64,000 bases of DNA from Colwellia sp. GTDB lineage: Bacteria; Pseudomonadota; Gammaproteobacteria; Enterobacterales; Alteromonadaceae. Each line of letters opens with the position of its first letter. The first letter of the stretch is position 1. The stretch lies in the NCBI GenBank assembly GCA_020630795.1, contig JAHDIK010000008.1, forward strand, positions 1 through 64,000. Direction: 5' to 3'. Made by a program: the position numbers and the translations under genes. The notes under the pieces are model-generated. The model had not been told where the DNA came from. It saw only the letters and a program-made list of their open reading frames with translations, and ran no database searches. Shown one piece after another: positions 1 to 9,845 of the stretch.

Positions 1-249
1 AATAAATGATATATATCAATATATTAAAAAAGTTAACATGACAAAACTAAGAATAATTTCGTAATAGAAAAATAATCAAATATAAGATGATTTTTGAACG
101 GATAAACTAATTTTCAAACGATAAAAGATGTAAAAATATATTAATTAACTAGGAAGGTTGTCGTAAATGAAGCTGGAGCGATGTTAAAAAATTGTTATTA
201 CATCGTATTTAATTGTTTATTCATCGAATAAACTTTTGAATAAAAAAAC
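1..249. other. AT-rich non-coding stretch
   Basis: This very AT-rich stretch lies at the window edge beyond the fahA terminator. I see no convincing reading frame, RNA gene or repeat in it. It could hold the regulatory region of a gene outside the window. Confidence 0.4.
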
Positions 250-295
250 AAAAAAAGCGAATAAAAAATTAAGCTTAGTCAATTTATTATTCGCT
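250..295 (-). terminator. Rho-independent terminator of fahA
   Basis: Read on the minus strand, a 9-bp perfect stem (AGCGAATAA at 287-295 paired with TTATTCGCT at 256-264) is followed by a T-rich run. It lies about 30 bases past the fahA stop, so fahA is probably the last gene of its transcript. Confidence 0.75.
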
Positions 296-322
296 TATAG
301 CATAAGAATTACTGATTCAAGG

Positions 323-1642
323 TTACGCTGGCAAAATAGTACTCTCGACTAATCCAAAACCAATACGTGCAAAACCTTCTTTTTCACACCACCCTTTCAT
401 AATCACATTGTCGCCATCTTCTAAAAAGGTTCTTTCTTCACCATTGTTTAATGTAATAACTTGCTTACCGCCATTACTTAGCTCAAGTAATGAGCCTGAC
501 TCTTCGTATGTTGGGCCAGATTGAGTTCCACTACCTAACATATCTCCTGCAACTAAGTTACATCCATTAATGGTATGATGAGCAACCATTTGTGCAACAG
601 TCCAATAAGAGTGCTTAAAGCTTGAAACAGATAATTGGCTAGCAGGCTGCTGAGATTTTCTCATGTTTTCAGTTTCTAGTTCAACGGCCAACTGAATATC
701 AAATGCCCCCAAGTTTCTATTATCTGTAGATTCTAAGTAATCAAGCGGCTGAGGATCATTCTCATCTCTTGTCCACGCCATTTTATATGGCGCTAATGCT
801 TCGGTAGTAACAATCCAAGGTGATACGGTTGATGCGAAGTTTTTTGCTAAAAATGGCCCTAACGGTTGGTATTCCCATGCTTGAAGATCACGAGCTGACC
901 AGTCATTAAATAAGCTCATACCAAAAACATGATCTTCCGCGTCATTAATAGAAATAGATTCACCTAACTGATTCCCTTTACCAATATATATAGCCATTTC
1001 CATCTCATAATCTAATCGTTTACACGGTGCAAATACTGGCTCTGACGCATCAGGAGCTTTAATCTGGCCTTTTGGTCGTTTGAATTCTTGCCCTGATACA
1101 TCGATAGAGGATGAACGGCCATGGTAACCAATAGGGATCCACTTATAATTTGGCAGTAAAGGGTTATCTGGTCTAAACAATTTACCAACAGATGTTGCAT
1201 GGTAAATAGATGTATAAAAGTCAGTGTAGTCACCAATTTTACAAGGTAAAGCGTATTGCGCATCACTTTGGTTAACTAAACAATCTTGAAGTGCAGATTG
1301 TAAAGTAGAGCCGACTCTCAACGCTTTCGACAGTGCTAATCGTAGGGCGCTCCAATAAGCCTTCCCTAAAGACATAAATTCATTCAGCTCATGTGACGAA
1401 CATGCTTCTAAAGATTCTTGTGCTAAACCTGAAAACACATTTTTATTTTTTAATGCAGCTAAATCAATAATTTGATCACCTATAGCTACGCCACCTCTAA
1501 ATCCATTATCTTTATTTTGTTCTTTAAAAATAGCGAAGGGTAAATTTTGAATCGGGAAGTCACTCTTGCCAGTATTAGCCGATTCTACCCAACTCGATAA
1601 ATTAAGATCGTGGGTTTCGTTTAGTAATGTTTGATTAGACAT
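323..1642 (-). CDS. fahA: fumarylacetoacetase
   Basis: Hydrolyses 4-fumarylacetoacetate to fumarate and acetoacetate, the last step of tyrosine/homogentisate breakdown; cytosolic. The family hallmarks are visible: DYTDFYTSIYHATSVG (catalytic His and first metal ligand), PIGYHGR, the metal-binding LDYEMEMA and FNDWSARD segments, and GSGTQSGP near the C terminus. The length of 439 residues is usual for the two-domain enzyme. I chose the ATG at 1642, preceded by GGAG 12 bases upstream; the reading frame also extends to a TTG at 1660. The usual partners (maleylacetoacetate isomerase, homogentisate dioxygenase) are not adjacent, and a terminator follows directly, so it appears monocistronic. Confidence 0.95.
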   Translation of the reverse strand: MSNQTLLNETHDLNLSSWVESANTGKSDFPIQNLPFAIFKEQNKDNGFRGGVAIGDQIIDLAALKNKNVFSGLAQESLEACSSHELNEFMSLGKAYWSALRLALSKALRVGSTLQSALQDCLVNQSDAQYALPCKIGDYTDFYTSIYHATSVGKLFRPDNPLLPNYKWIPIGYHGRSSSIDVSGQEFKRPKGQIKAPDASEPVFAPCKRLDYEMEMAIYIGKGNQLGESISINDAEDHVFGMSLFNDWSARDLQAWEYQPLGPFLAKNFASTVSPWIVTTEALAPYKMAWTRDENDPQPLDYLESTDNRNLGAFDIQLAVELETENMRKSQQPASQLSVSSFKHSYWTVAQMVAHHTINGCNLVAGDMLGSGTQSGPTYEESGSLLELSNGGKQVITLNNGEERTFLEDGDNVIMKGWCEKEGFARIGFGLVESTILPA

Positions 1643-1981
1643 GTAAGAGTTTATCTCCAAGTTAACAAATTAGTATGCTTTTATTGGTTGTTCAGAGCCA
1701 TTAAGTAATGTCGATAAAATTGACTATACTTAAGATACTGAATTAAAGCGTTTCATCGTATTGAAACAATTTTATAGCAACGTGTTATAAGACGCTTTTT
1801 TTTAATCAAATCATTCTATCTAGAAGTGTCAATAATATTGTGCAGACAGATATACAGTATAAATAAAAACCTAAACATACTTTTTTACAAGCTAAATCAC
1901 GAAAATACTAATTAAATATTCACATACGTGATAATTAGAGATAAAGTCTTAGTTATATAAACATCCTAAGCGAGGTAACTG
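1643..1981. other. Divergent intergenic region with structured element
   Basis: About 340 bases separate fahA (minus) from the EF-hand gene (plus) and must hold both promoters. The one striking element is at 1745-1802: a perfect dyad GTTTCA-N6-TGAAAC (1750-1767), a second small hairpin (TTATA/TATAA), and an outer AAAGC/GCTTT pairing that runs into eight T residues. It reads as a folded RNA 3' end on the plus strand, or as an operator dyad for fahA. No protein-coding frame is evident. Confidence 0.4.
1745..1802 (+). terminator. Three-stem structure with U-tract (possible terminator or small-RNA end)
   Basis: The outer stem AAAGC (1745-1749)/GCTTT (1794-1798) encloses hairpin GTTTCA/TGAAAC (1750-1755 with 1762-1767) and a weaker TTATA/TATAA hairpin. 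The 3' side continues into a run of T residues. No annotated plus-strand gene lies upstream for it to terminate, so it could end an unannotated short transcript. Confidence 0.3.
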
Positions 1982-2200
1982 ATGGAAATAAATCAGTGGG
2001 TTGACGAATTATTTGAAGTATTCGATGAAGACAAAGATGGCGTTATTAACCGCAGTGAATTTGTTGAGTTGATTGATGTATTGTTACAAGACAAAGGCAT
2101 TAGAATGTGTGAAACAATTTTTAACCGCTTTGACACAAATCACGACAACTCAATCTCAAAAAGCGAACTAAAAGAGATGGTGATTGAGTTAGCACTTTAA
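1982..2200 (+). CDS. small EF-hand calcium-binding protein
   Basis: A 72-residue protein consisting almost entirely of two EF-hand loops. Loop 1 is residues 15-26 (D-E-D-K-D-G-V-I-N-R-S-E) with Asp at positions 1, 3 and 5, Gly at 6 and Glu at 12, which is fully canonical. Loop 2 is residues 51-62 (D-T-N-H-D-N-S-I-S-K-S-E), canonical except for Asn in place of Gly at position 6. There is no signal peptide or membrane segment, so it is probably a cytosolic calcium sensor or buffer. The GCGAGG-like element just before the ATG can serve as ribosome binding site. Its partner is unknown; it stands alone between fahA and a convergent RidA gene. Confidence 0.85.
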   Translation: MEINQWVDELFEVFDEDKDGVINRSEFVELIDVLLQDKGIRMCETIFNRFDTNHDNSISKSELKEMVIELAL

Positions 2201-2221
2201 CGAGTAACTCAATCCCCCTTT

Positions 2222-2260
2222 AAACGAATGTTATTTGAGCGTATAGCGTAACATTCGTTT
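2222..2260 (+). terminator. Bidirectional terminator hairpin
   Basis: A 12-bp perfect inverted repeat, AAACGAATGTTA (2222-2233) and TAACATTCGTTT (2249-2260), sits between the convergent EF-hand and RidA genes. Its T-tract is modest on the plus side, so it may serve both transcripts. Confidence 0.65.
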
Positions 2261-2264
2261 ATTA

Positions 2265-2615
2265 TTACTTTTCAGCTGCAATTACGCTGATCTCTACTAA
2301 AAGTACATCTCTTGCCATTGCGGCTTCCACACATGCTCTAGCCGGCGCATGACCTTCTGGAACCCAAGCATCCCAAACTGCATTCATCTCAGCAAAGTCA
2401 TCCATGGTTTTTAAGTAAACTGTTGCCGACAACATATGCTCTCTAGAGCTACCTGACTGGATAAGTAGTTCGTCCACTTTATCTAGCATAGTTTGCGTTT
2501 GCTCTTTAATACCTTTAGTTGCATCAGCACATACTTGCCCACATAAATAAATTGTTCCATTGTGTTTAACAATACGGCTCATACGTTGTTTAGTTTCTTG
2601 TCTCTCAATAGCCAT
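2265..2615 (-). CDS. RidA family protein (reactive enamine/imine deaminase family)
   Basis: A 116-residue YjgF/YER057c/UK114 (RidA) family protein. Archetypal RidA hydrolyses reactive 2-aminoacrylate and related imines released by PLP enzymes, protecting the cell; several subfamilies have other or unknown substrates. Family signatures are visible: [15 protein letters not shown] near the N terminus, [10 protein letters not shown] in the middle, and the C-terminal PARACVEA...[10 protein letters not shown] block carrying the arginine expected at the trimer-interface active site. It is cytosolic. Whether it is RidA itself or a paralogous subfamily cannot be told from sequence alone. It lies downstream of guaBA on the same strand but about 100 bases away, so it is probably transcribed separately. 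Confidence 0.88.
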   Translation of the reverse strand: MAIERQETKQRMSRIVKHNGTIYLCGQVCADATKGIKEQTQTMLDKVDELLIQSGSSREHMLSATVYLKTMDDFAEMNAVWDAWVPEGHAPARACVEAAMARDVLLVEISVIAAEK

Positions 2616-2721
2616 CTAAATACTCTTTTATATTTTTAGGTCAAAATAAAACCCCAGAGTTTTCCAACAATGAGGTTTATAAATTAGTTAATTAAGTGTT
2701 GTACAAACAACGCCTAATAGA

Positions 2722-4299
2722 TTATTCCCACTCTATCGTTGCAGGTGGCTTTCCTGATATATCGTAAACTACGCGAGAAATACCATCTATTTCGTTAATA
2801 ATACGATTAGATACCAATCCTAAGAAATCGTACGGAAGGTGAGCCCAGTGTGCCGTCATAAAATCAATAGTTTCTACCGCACGTAAACTTACAACCCAGT
2901 CATATTTACGACCGTCTCCCATTACGCCTACTGAACGAACAGGCAAGAAAACAGTGAACGCTTGGCTAACTTTATTGTATAAGTCGTGATTATGCAGTTC
3001 TTCTATAAAAATTGCGTCTGCACGACGCAAAAGGTCTGCATACTCTTTCTTTACTTCACCTAAAATACGTACACCTAAACCCGGCCCAGGGAATGGATGA
3101 CGGTATAACATGTTGTAAGGTAAACCTAATTCTAAACCAATTTTACGTACTTCATCTTTAAACAACTCACGTAACGGTTCAACTAAACCTAATTCCATGT
3201 CTTCTGGTAATCCACCAACATTATGGTGAGACTTAATCACGTGTGCTTTGCCGGTAGCCGACGCTGCAGATTCAATCACATCTGGATAGATAGTACCTTG
3301 TGCTAACCATTTAGCGTTTGATAACTTTCCAGCTTCTTCATCAAAAATTTCAACGAAAACGTTACCAATTATCTTACGTTTTTTCTCTGGATCGTTTTCA
3401 CCCGCTAAACGGTCTAGAAAACGGTTTTCAGCGTTTACATGAATAATATTTAAACCGAAATGATCACCGAACATTTCCATTACTTGCTTACCTTCATCTA
3501 AACGAAGTAAGCCATTATCAACAAACACACATGTTAGCTTATCACCAATCGCACGGTGCAATAACATAGCAACCACTGAAGAATCAACACCACCAGACAG
3601 CCCAAGTACAACTTCGTCGTCGCCCACTTGTGCTTTCATTTTAGCAATTGCATCTTCAATAATTGACGCTGAAGTCCATAATTTCTCACACTTACAAATA
3701 TCTACAACAAAGTGCTCTAATATACGCATGCCTTGTTTAGTGTGAGTAACTTCAGGGTGAAATTGTACACCGTAGAAGTTCTTATCTTCATTCGCCATCG
3801 CTGCAAATTTACAACTTGGCGTTTGTGCAATAGCCTTAAAGCCAGCTGGAATTTCAGAAACTTTATCGCCGTGACTCATCCACACATCTAATAAAGCATT
3901 TCCTTGATCGTTAACACTGTCTTCAATGTTTTTAAATAATTCTGAATTTGAAATAACCTCAACGGCAGCATAACCAAACTCTTTATGTTCAGAACTTTCA
4001 ACGCCACCGCCTAACTGTTCTGCCATTGTTTGCATACCATAACAAACCCCTAGCACAGGAACGTTAGCAGTAAATACATACTCAGGTGCTCTAGGTGAGT
4101 TATCTTCCGTTACACTTTCTGGACCACCAGCAAGAATAATACCGGTAGGATTAAAGCCTTTGATTTGCTCTTCTGTAACGTCCCACGCCCATAGTTCGCA
4201 ATAAACGCCAATTTCACGTACACGACGAGCGATAAGTTGAGTGTATTGAGAGCCGAAGTCTAAAATTAGTATGCGGTGATCATGAATGTCTTTACTCAT
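2722..4299 (-). CDS. guaA: GMP synthase (glutamine-hydrolysing)
   Basis: Converts XMP, ATP and glutamine to GMP. The N-terminal class I glutamine amidotransferase carries Cys86 in GVCYGMQ and a His-Glu pair in [10 protein letters not shown]. The ATP-pyrophosphatase domain has the SGGVDSS P-loop, and the C-terminal dimerisation domain ends in the family signature PPATIEWE. Length 525, as in E. coli. I chose the ATG at 4299 (MSKDIHDHR) because AGGAAC precedes it at good spacing. The frame stays open to 4353, but that extension reads through an intercistronic hairpin and is unlikely to be translated. It follows guaB as in the classic guaBA operon. Confidence 0.97.
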   Translation of the reverse strand: MSKDIHDHRILILDFGSQYTQLIARRVREIGVYCELWAWDVTEEQIKGFNPTGIILAGGPESVTEDNSPRAPEYVFTANVPVLGVCYGMQTMAEQLGGGVESSEHKEFGYAAVEVISNSELFKNIEDSVNDQGNALLDVWMSHGDKVSEIPAGFKAIAQTPSCKFAAMANEDKNFYGVQFHPEVTHTKQGMRILEHFVVDICKCEKLWTSASIIEDAIAKMKAQVGDDEVVLGLSGGVDSSVVAMLLHRAIGDKLTCVFVDNGLLRLDEGKQVMEMFGDHFGLNIIHVNAENRFLDRLAGENDPEKKRKIIGNVFVEIFDEEAGKLSNAKWLAQGTIYPDVIESAASATGKAHVIKSHHNVGGLPEDMELGLVEPLRELFKDEVRKIGLELGLPYNMLYRHPFPGPGLGVRILGEVKKEYADLLRRADAIFIEELHNHDLYNKVSQAFTVFLPVRSVGVMGDGRKYDWVVSLRAVETIDFMTAHWAHLPYDFLGLVSNRIINEIDGISRVVYDISGKPPATIEWE

Positions 4300-4338
4300 G
4301 TTTTTTGTTCCTAATAAAGTATAACTATTTTTAAAATG

Positions 4339-4371
4339 AACAGGCTGAGCCATTATATAGCTCAGCCTGTT
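4339..4371 (-). promoter_or_regulatory. Intercistronic hairpin between guaB and guaA
   Basis: A 12-bp perfect inverted repeat (AACAGGCTGAGC and GCTCAGCCTGTT) with a 9-base loop lies 40 bases upstream of the guaA start. It has no clear U-tract. It may act as an RNA processing or stabilising element, or partially attenuate guaA relative to guaB. Confidence 0.5.
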
Positions 4372-4424
4372 ATAAATTTTTTATTTAACCATTTATTTAA
4401 CTATCAAAGAAATAAGCTATTCAA

Positions 4425-5897
4425 TTAGCCCATTCGATAGTTTGGCGCTTCTTTAGTAATGGTAACATCATGAACATGTGATTCGCCCATACCAGCAGAA
4501 GTAATCTTCATAAACTCAGGCTTAGTACGCATGGTTTCAATATCTTTACTACCAGTAAGACCCATTGAAGAGCGTAAGCCGCCCATTTGTTGATGAATAA
4601 TAGCAGCAACCGGACCTTTATAAGCTACACGGCCTTCAATCCCTTCTGGAACAAGCTTGTCTGCTTCGCCGTCAGATTTTTGGAAGTACCTATCACTTGA
4701 GCCTTCTTTTTGGCTCATTGCACCTAATGATCCCATACCACGGTACGACTTGTAATAACGACCTTGGTAAAGCTCTACTTCACCCGGAGACTCTTCAGTA
4801 CCAGCAAACATGCTACCTACCATTACAGAGTGTGCTCCAGCTACTAAAGCTTTAGCGATATCGCCAGAAAAACGAATACCACCATCAGCAATAACAGGAA
4901 TACCTGTACCTTTTAACCCTTCAACAGCATTAGAAATAGCGGTTAATTGAGGAACACCAACACCTGTAACAATACGAGTAGTACAAATAGAACCTGGGCC
5001 AATACCTACTTTTACGGCATCAACACCAGCATCTGCCAATGCTTTTGCACCAGCACCTGTTGCTACGTTACCCGCAATAATTTGCAAGTTAGGGTATTTG
5101 TCACGCGTTTCTTTAACGCGATCAATTACACCTTGAGAGTGTCCGTGAGATGTATCAATAAGCAATACGTCTACACCTGCTTCTACAAGCGCATCAATAC
5201 GTTCATCAGTTCCAGCACCTACGCCAACAGCAGCACCTACACGTAAACGCCCTAACTCGTCTTTACACGCGTTAGGTTTACTTTCAGCTTTTTGGTAATC
5301 TTTAACGGTAATAAGCCCTTTAAGCTTAAACGCGTCGTCAATCATAAGAATTTTTTCGATTCTGTTTTCGTGCATTAACGCTAAAATTTCTTCACGTTCT
5401 GCACCTTCTTTAACCGTTACAAGGTTTTCTTTCACGGTCATTAATTCAGAAACGTTTAATGATAAGTCTGTTTCAAAACGAAGATCTCTACCTGTAATAA
5501 TACCCACAAGATTATTGTCAGCATCAACAACTGGAAAACCTGAAAATCCAAGTTTATCAGCCAAGCGCATTACATTTTCAATAGGCTCATTCGGCGAAAC
5601 TGTTACTGGATCAGATACAATGCCACTCTCGTATTTCTTAACTTTAGAAACATTTTTAGCTTGATCTTTGATCGTCATGTTTTTGTGAATAAAACCAACG
5701 CCGCCTTCTTGCGCTAGCGTAATCGCTAAACGAGCTTCAGTAACGGTGTCCATCGATGCAGAGATCATAGGAACATTTAACTCAATTTTACGAGTTAATT
5801 TGGTTTTTAAGTCAGCAGTATGGGGAAGTACCGTAGAATGGGCAGGTACAAGTAGAACATCGTCAAAAGTTAACGCTTCTTGGGCAATTCTTAGCAT
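4425..5897 (-). CDS. guaB: inosine-5'-monophosphate dehydrogenase
   Basis: Oxidises IMP to XMP with NAD+, the rate-limiting step of guanine nucleotide synthesis. It is a (beta/alpha)8 barrel with a twin CBS (Bateman) insertion at about residues 93-204. The catalytic loop [11 protein letters not shown] carries Cys305. The flap and active-site segments [10 protein letters not shown] and the [14 protein letters not shown] region are present. Length 490, typical of the bacterial enzyme. First gene of guaBA. A promoter-like sequence with an overlapping PurR-like site lies just upstream at 5947-5975. Confidence 0.97.
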   Translation of the reverse strand: MLRIAQEALTFDDVLLVPAHSTVLPHTADLKTKLTRKIELNVPMISASMDTVTEARLAITLAQEGGVGFIHKNMTIKDQAKNVSKVKKYESGIVSDPVTVSPNEPIENVMRLADKLGFSGFPVVDADNNLVGIITGRDLRFETDLSLNVSELMTVKENLVTVKEGAEREEILALMHENRIEKILMIDDAFKLKGLITVKDYQKAESKPNACKDELGRLRVGAAVGVGAGTDERIDALVEAGVDVLLIDTSHGHSQGVIDRVKETRDKYPNLQIIAGNVATGAGAKALADAGVDAVKVGIGPGSICTTRIVTGVGVPQLTAISNAVEGLKGTGIPVIADGGIRFSGDIAKALVAGAHSVMVGSMFAGTEESPGEVELYQGRYYKSYRGMGSLGAMSQKEGSSDRYFQKSDGEADKLVPEGIEGRVAYKGPVAAIIHQQMGGLRSSMGLTGSKDIETMRTKPEFMKITSAGMGESHVHDVTITKEAPNYRMG

Positions 5898-5946
5898 CGC
5901 AACATCTCACTAATAAAGGGTGATCAGGAGTAAATATTGCGGCAGA

Positions 5947-5975
5947 ATTTTAACCGTTTTCATTACTAAGGTAAA
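5947..5975 (-). promoter_or_regulatory. Putative guaB promoter with PurR-like operator
   Basis: On the minus strand, TTTACC (5970-5975) and TAAAAT (5947-5952) are 17 bases apart, a plausible sigma-70 promoter. An overlapping 16-mer at 5948-5963 (ATGAAAACGGTTAAAA) resembles the PurR consensus in its AAACG core, with mismatches in the right half. PurR control of guaBA is known in enterobacteria; here it is inference. Confidence 0.4.
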
Positions 5976-6028
5976 CTTAAATTTAACGAATTAGTAAAAT
6001 ATTTTTCCCTTAAAACTATTAACAACGA

Positions 6029-6034
6029 TATAAT
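6029..6034 (+). promoter_or_regulatory. Candidate -10 element for xseA
   Basis: A perfect TATAAT lies 43 bases before the xseA start codon in the divergent guaB/xseA spacer. No good -35 sequence is apparent at the right distance, so the call rests on the -10 only. Confidence 0.35.
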
Positions 6035-6076
6035 AAATCACTATCTTGCGCTAAACGGCTAAAAACCTAACCTTTT

Positions 6077-7438
6077 ATGATGAACCAGCACATTCTACAA
6101 GTAAGTGAGCTAACTAAAAAAGTACGTTTTCTATTAGAAAGTGAACTTAATACCGTATGGTTATGTGGTGAAATATCTAATTTCATTGCAGCAAGCTCGG
6201 GCCACTGGTATTTATCATTAAAAGATAGCAAGTCTCAAGTAAAATGCGCGATGTTTAAAGGTAATAATCGTAAGGTTAGATTACCCGTTACTGGCCTCCC
6301 TAAAAATGGACAACAGGTTTTAGTAAGAGCAAGGGTTTCTTTATATGAACCTCGCGGCGACTTTCAGCTAATTATTGAGCAACTTGAAGATGCTGGAGAA
6401 GGTATTCTTCGACAGCAATATGAGCAACTAAAAAACAAACTACATGCAGAAGGATTGTTTGACGCGTTTAACAAACAAGCTATTCCATCTAAAATTCAAA
6501 CAGTAGGGGTAGTTACTTCGCCTACTGGCGCCGCTGTTAAAGATATTCTCTCCGTGCTGAAACGAAGAAATCCGTTAATTAACGTGGTTATCTACCCCGC
6601 ATTAGTTCAAGGTAATGAGGCTAAATTTGACGTTGCGCAAGCAATTAACACAGCAAACAAACGTAAAGAATGTGACGTATTAATTGTAGGTCGAGGCGGT
6701 GGGTCGTTAGAAAACCTATGGTGCTTTAACGAAGAAATAGTCGTTAGAGCTATATACGAAAGTACAATTCCTACCATTAGCGCGGTTGGACACGAAATTG
6801 ATACTACGCTATCTGACTTCGCAGCAGACCAACGTGCCCCTACTCCATCAGCCGCAGCAGAATTAGTGTCGTCAGATGTAAAAGAACACAACAAATCTAT
6901 TAATCTATTAGAGCAACGGGTTGTTTCTTCATCTCAACGTAAAATAAATGAATTACATAAGCAGTTAACTTACATTCAACAACGCTTGGCTAGACTGCAC
7001 CCAGCTCAAAAATTACACGTACAACAACAAAAGATTGACGAACTCACCATTCGATTCAACCAGTCTTTTGAACGTGTTAAATCACAAAAATTTCAGAAAC
7101 CCGTTCAATTGCATAACCGCCTCATACTGCAATCTCCAATCAAACGTATTCAGGTGTTACAAGAAAAACTCGCGAGTTTACAAAGTCGTTTAATTAAAGC
7201 GACGCTAACGTTAAACAATAAACAGCAAACTCGTTTTAAACACACAATAGAGCAACTCCACATTGTTAGTCCTTTGGCAACTATTGCACGTGGTTACAGC
7301 GTCACTAAAAATACAGGTGGAAAGGTTATTACGAGTATTAATGCTGTTAAACCAAATGATAAATTAACGATTCAGCTTAGCGACGGATTAATAATAGCTA
7401 ACGTAGACAAAACGCAAAGTGAAGAAACTAAGTCGTAG
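6077..7438 (+). CDS. xseA: exodeoxyribonuclease VII large subunit
   Basis: Catalytic large subunit of ExoVII, a metal-independent single-strand DNA exonuclease that partners with XseB in repair and recombination. The order of domains is clear: an N-terminal OB-fold (about residues 5-105, with WLCGEISNF and GHWYLSLKD), the catalytic core with VGVVTSPTGAAVKDIL and GRGGGSLENLWCFNEE, then a long coiled-coil helical arm and a short C-terminal segment with the ARGYSVT motif. Length 453, normal for the family. Either of two adjacent ATG codons (6077 or 6080) could start it. Divergent from guaB, an arrangement common in gammaproteobacteria. Confidence 0.95.
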   Translation: MMNQHILQVSELTKKVRFLLESELNTVWLCGEISNFIAASSGHWYLSLKDSKSQVKCAMFKGNNRKVRLPVTGLPKNGQQVLVRARVSLYEPRGDFQLIIEQLEDAGEGILRQQYEQLKNKLHAEGLFDAFNKQAIPSKIQTVGVVTSPTGAAVKDILSVLKRRNPLINVVIYPALVQGNEAKFDVAQAINTANKRKECDVLIVGRGGGSLENLWCFNEEIVVRAIYESTIPTISAVGHEIDTTLSDFAADQRAPTPSAAAELVSSDVKEHNKSINLLEQRVVSSSQRKINELHKQLTYIQQRLARLHPAQKLHVQQQKIDELTIRFNQSFERVKSQKFQKPVQLHNRLILQSPIKRIQVLQEKLASLQSRLIKATLTLNNKQQTRFKHTIEQLHIVSPLATIARGYSVTKNTGGKVITSINAVKPNDKLTIQLSDGLIIANVDKTQSEETKS

Positions 7439-7454
7439 TAGAGAAATAATTTGC

Positions 7455-8147
7455 TTATAGCTCTGCTACAACTGCATGCTGAACAAGCTTCGTTACTGAC
7501 TCTCGATCTCTTTCGTTAAACTTAACGCCCAACGAAATACCATCAATTTGTGATTTGGTATTACATACAACGGCGGGAAGCGTCATGTTACTCATGCTTT
7601 GAAAGTCTTCAATAATCACGTCTATTTCTTTATTTGCTGCCAACGCTAACGACTCACCGTTACTTACTGTAATTTGGCAGCCATGAAGCGACACGTTATT
7701 GAGTACCGCTTTCCAGTACTCTTTATCAACTTTGATTTTAATATCAATGTCAGTATCAATACGTGTTGATGCTCTCAAACTTTGCAATGTTACGGTTTTA
7801 GGAAAGTCTAATACGATGATTCTTGATGGTATTTGAAGTGTTTGCTTAACCGTACCAACAAAGGCTACTACAGAACCTTCATGCCCTTCTATTAAACCTC
7901 GAACAGTTATTGATGCACCTTGCGTAATAAAGCTTGAAAAACTGCCTAGCTTTGTATTGTCAGGAAATTGAATTAACACATATTTTTTAGGGAGGTAGCC
8001 AATAAAAGGAGTACGAAATTTACCTCGTTGACCGGCAGGCGTAACAATATCAATTGAAACATTTGAACCAGCTTGTAGCAGCGCTAAATTATTATTAAGC
8101 CTATTTGCCGTATCTATTTGCCTTGCCGCCACGTATTGTTTCTCCAT
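7455..8147 (-). CDS. PilZ domain protein, YcgR-like
   Basis: A 230-residue two-domain protein. The N-terminal half resembles the YcgR flagellar-brake N domain (GSNVSIDIVTP... FIGYLPKKYVLIQFP). The C-terminal half is a PilZ domain with the c-di-GMP-binding arginine cluster in RASTRID and the NVSLHGC segment that corresponds to the second binding motif (D/N-x-S-x-x-G). It should bind c-di-GMP and act on motility or surface behaviour, but the partner cannot be read from sequence. It is wedged between the converging xseA and the der terminator and appears to be a stand-alone gene. Confidence 0.8.
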   Translation of the reverse strand: MEKQYVAARQIDTANRLNNNLALLQAGSNVSIDIVTPAGQRGKFRTPFIGYLPKKYVLIQFPDNTKLGSFSSFITQGASITVRGLIEGHEGSVVAFVGTVKQTLQIPSRIIVLDFPKTVTLQSLRASTRIDTDIDIKIKVDKEYWKAVLNNVSLHGCQITVSNGESLALAANKEIDVIIEDFQSMSNMTLPAVVCNTKSQIDGISLGVKFNERDRESVTKLVQHAVVAEL

Positions 8148-8201
8148 GTCAAACGTCTAATCACTTTATCAGCTAGTAGCAATATACATGACTATTAAAG
8201 C

Positions 8202-8226
8202 AAAAAAAACAGCCCTAAGGCTGTTT
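8202..8226 (-). terminator. Terminator downstream of der
   Basis: An 8-bp perfect stem, AAACAGCC (8207-8214)/GGCTGTTT (8219-8226), with a 4-base loop is followed on the minus strand by eight T residues. It ends the hisS-to-der transcription unit. Confidence 0.85.
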
Positions 8227-8249
8227 CAACAATTTATAGCGATAAGCGG

Positions 8250-9713
8250 TTAATCTTTCTTATAGCCTTGTGTAGCACGAGCTAACTTCTTTTGCTCTGT
8301 GTACGTTAGCTTTTTCTTACCTGCAAATGGATTACTTGTTTCTCTAAACTCGATCCGAATTGGCGTACCCATAATCTTTAACGACTTACGATAGTAATTC
8401 ATAAGATAACGTTTATATGACGGTGGAAGCTTTTTAGCTGAATTACCGTGTATTACGATTATAGGAGGATTATATCCACCAGCATGCGCATACTTTAATT
8501 TGATTCGACGCCCCTGATGCATAGGTGGCTGATGGTCAAATACCGCCATGTCTAAAATCTTCGTTACCATCGACGTAGAAATACGTTTCGTAGCAGATAC
8601 AAACGCTTCTTCCACTGACTCGTATAAATGACCAACACCCGTACCATGCAAAGCAGAAATGAAGTGAATACGTGCAAAATCAATAAAGCCTAATCGACGA
8701 TCTAATTCTGTTTTAATGCGGTCTTTAACATGGTCATCTAATCCATCCCACTTATTAACAGCAAGTACTAATGAACGACCAGATTCTAGAATAAACCCAA
8801 GTAAACTTAAGTCTTGATCCGTAATGCCTTCTTGCGCATCAATCACTAACAAACATACGTTAGAGTCTTCAATTGCTCGCAGTGTTTTGATAACCGAAAA
8901 CTTTTCTACTACGTCGGTTACATTTTTACGACGACGAATACCAGCAGTGTCGATTAGCGTATATTCACGACCATCATGCTCCATAGGAATGTACACACTG
9001 TCACGCGTAGTACCAGGCATATCGTATACTACAACACGCTCTTCACCTAAAATTCGATTAGTTAATGTAGATTTACCCACATTTGGTTTACCGATAATCG
9101 CCAGTTTGATTTTGTCATTCTCATTTGGCGCTGTATCAATTTTCTCTTGATCAGACATTTCATCTTCAATGTCACCATCAAACTCATCATTTTCTTCTGT
9201 TTTTGGTTCCGACAACGCTTCAATATGAGGTGTTAATGCTAAAGTAAGTAACTGAGTTACTCCTCTACCATGCGCGGCAGCAATTTGATGAACTGAATCA
9301 CCTAAACCTAATGAATAAAAATCAGCTACTGCTGAGTCTGCATCTATCCCATCAACTTTATTCGCAACTAAAAAGATTTTTTTGTCTTGTTTACGAAGAT
9401 ACGTCGCTATTCCTTGGTCAGCGGAAGTAAGCCCTGCCCTAGCATCAACCATAAACAATACCGCGTCAGCTTCATCAACAGCCATCAACGATTGTTCAGC
9501 CATTACGGCATCAATACCTTCTTCGTCACCTTGAATACCGCCGGTATCAATAACAATAAACCGATGTTCTTCAACCTCAGCTTTACCGTACTGACGATCG
9601 CGAGTTAATCCAGGGTAATCAGCTACGAGCGCATCTCGACTACGAGTAAGACGATTAAATAGCGTAGACTTTCCAACATTAGGACGTCCAACAAGTGCTA
9701 CAACAGGAAGCAT
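8250..9713 (-). CDS. der: ribosome biogenesis GTPase Der (EngA)
   Basis: Essential double GTPase needed for 50S subunit maturation. Two tandem G domains are visible: the first with GRPNVGKST at residues 8-16 and DTGG, the second with GKPNVGKST at about residue 209 and DTAG, each with an NKxD motif (NKVD, NKWD). They are joined by a long acidic linker (around residues 170-200). A C-terminal KH-like domain ends in a basic tail. Length 487, normal for the family. Last gene of the hisS-yfgM-bamB-der run, a conserved gammaproteobacterial order. Confidence 0.97.
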   Translation of the reverse strand: MLPVVALVGRPNVGKSTLFNRLTRSRDALVADYPGLTRDRQYGKAEVEEHRFIVIDTGGIQGDEEGIDAVMAEQSLMAVDEADAVLFMVDARAGLTSADQGIATYLRKQDKKIFLVANKVDGIDADSAVADFYSLGLGDSVHQIAAAHGRGVTQLLTLALTPHIEALSEPKTEENDEFDGDIEDEMSDQEKIDTAPNENDKIKLAIIGKPNVGKSTLTNRILGEERVVVYDMPGTTRDSVYIPMEHDGREYTLIDTAGIRRRKNVTDVVEKFSVIKTLRAIEDSNVCLLVIDAQEGITDQDLSLLGFILESGRSLVLAVNKWDGLDDHVKDRIKTELDRRLGFIDFARIHFISALHGTGVGHLYESVEEAFVSATKRISTSMVTKILDMAVFDHQPPMHQGRRIKLKYAHAGGYNPPIIVIHGNSAKKLPPSYKRYLMNYYRKSLKIMGTPIRIEFRETSNPFAGKKKLTYTEQKKLARATQGYKKD

Positions 9714-9779
9714 GAGTACCTCTATATCTTTAAATTACTGCGCTGAATAAAAGGTCAACGCTTAAAATTTTGTGTTTTT

Positions 9780-9822
9780 AAAAAATAAACAACGGCTCCA
9801 ACACTTTAGTGGGGAGCCGTTA
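9780..9822 (-). terminator. Terminator-like hairpin between bamB and der
   Basis: A 9-bp perfect stem, AACGGCTCC (9792-9800)/GGAGCCGTT (9814-9822), with an inner CACT/AGTG pairing is followed on the minus strand by a T-rich run. Because der lies only about 70 bases further, this may separate der expression from bamB, or terminate only partially. Confidence 0.65.
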
Positions 9823-9845
9823 TTAATGTTAGCTGATATTATAAA

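Noticed and set aside
1750..1767. TyrR box upstream of fahA
   Set aside because: The dyad GTTTCA-N6-TGAAAC has a G-to-C spacing of 16 bases, not the 14 of TyrR boxes, and different arms. Kept only as an unassigned dyad.
4947..5246. 99-codon plus-strand open frame
   Set aside because: It lies entirely inside guaB on the opposite strand, has low-complexity Asn/Thr/Cys-rich composition and no ribosome binding site; a shadow frame.
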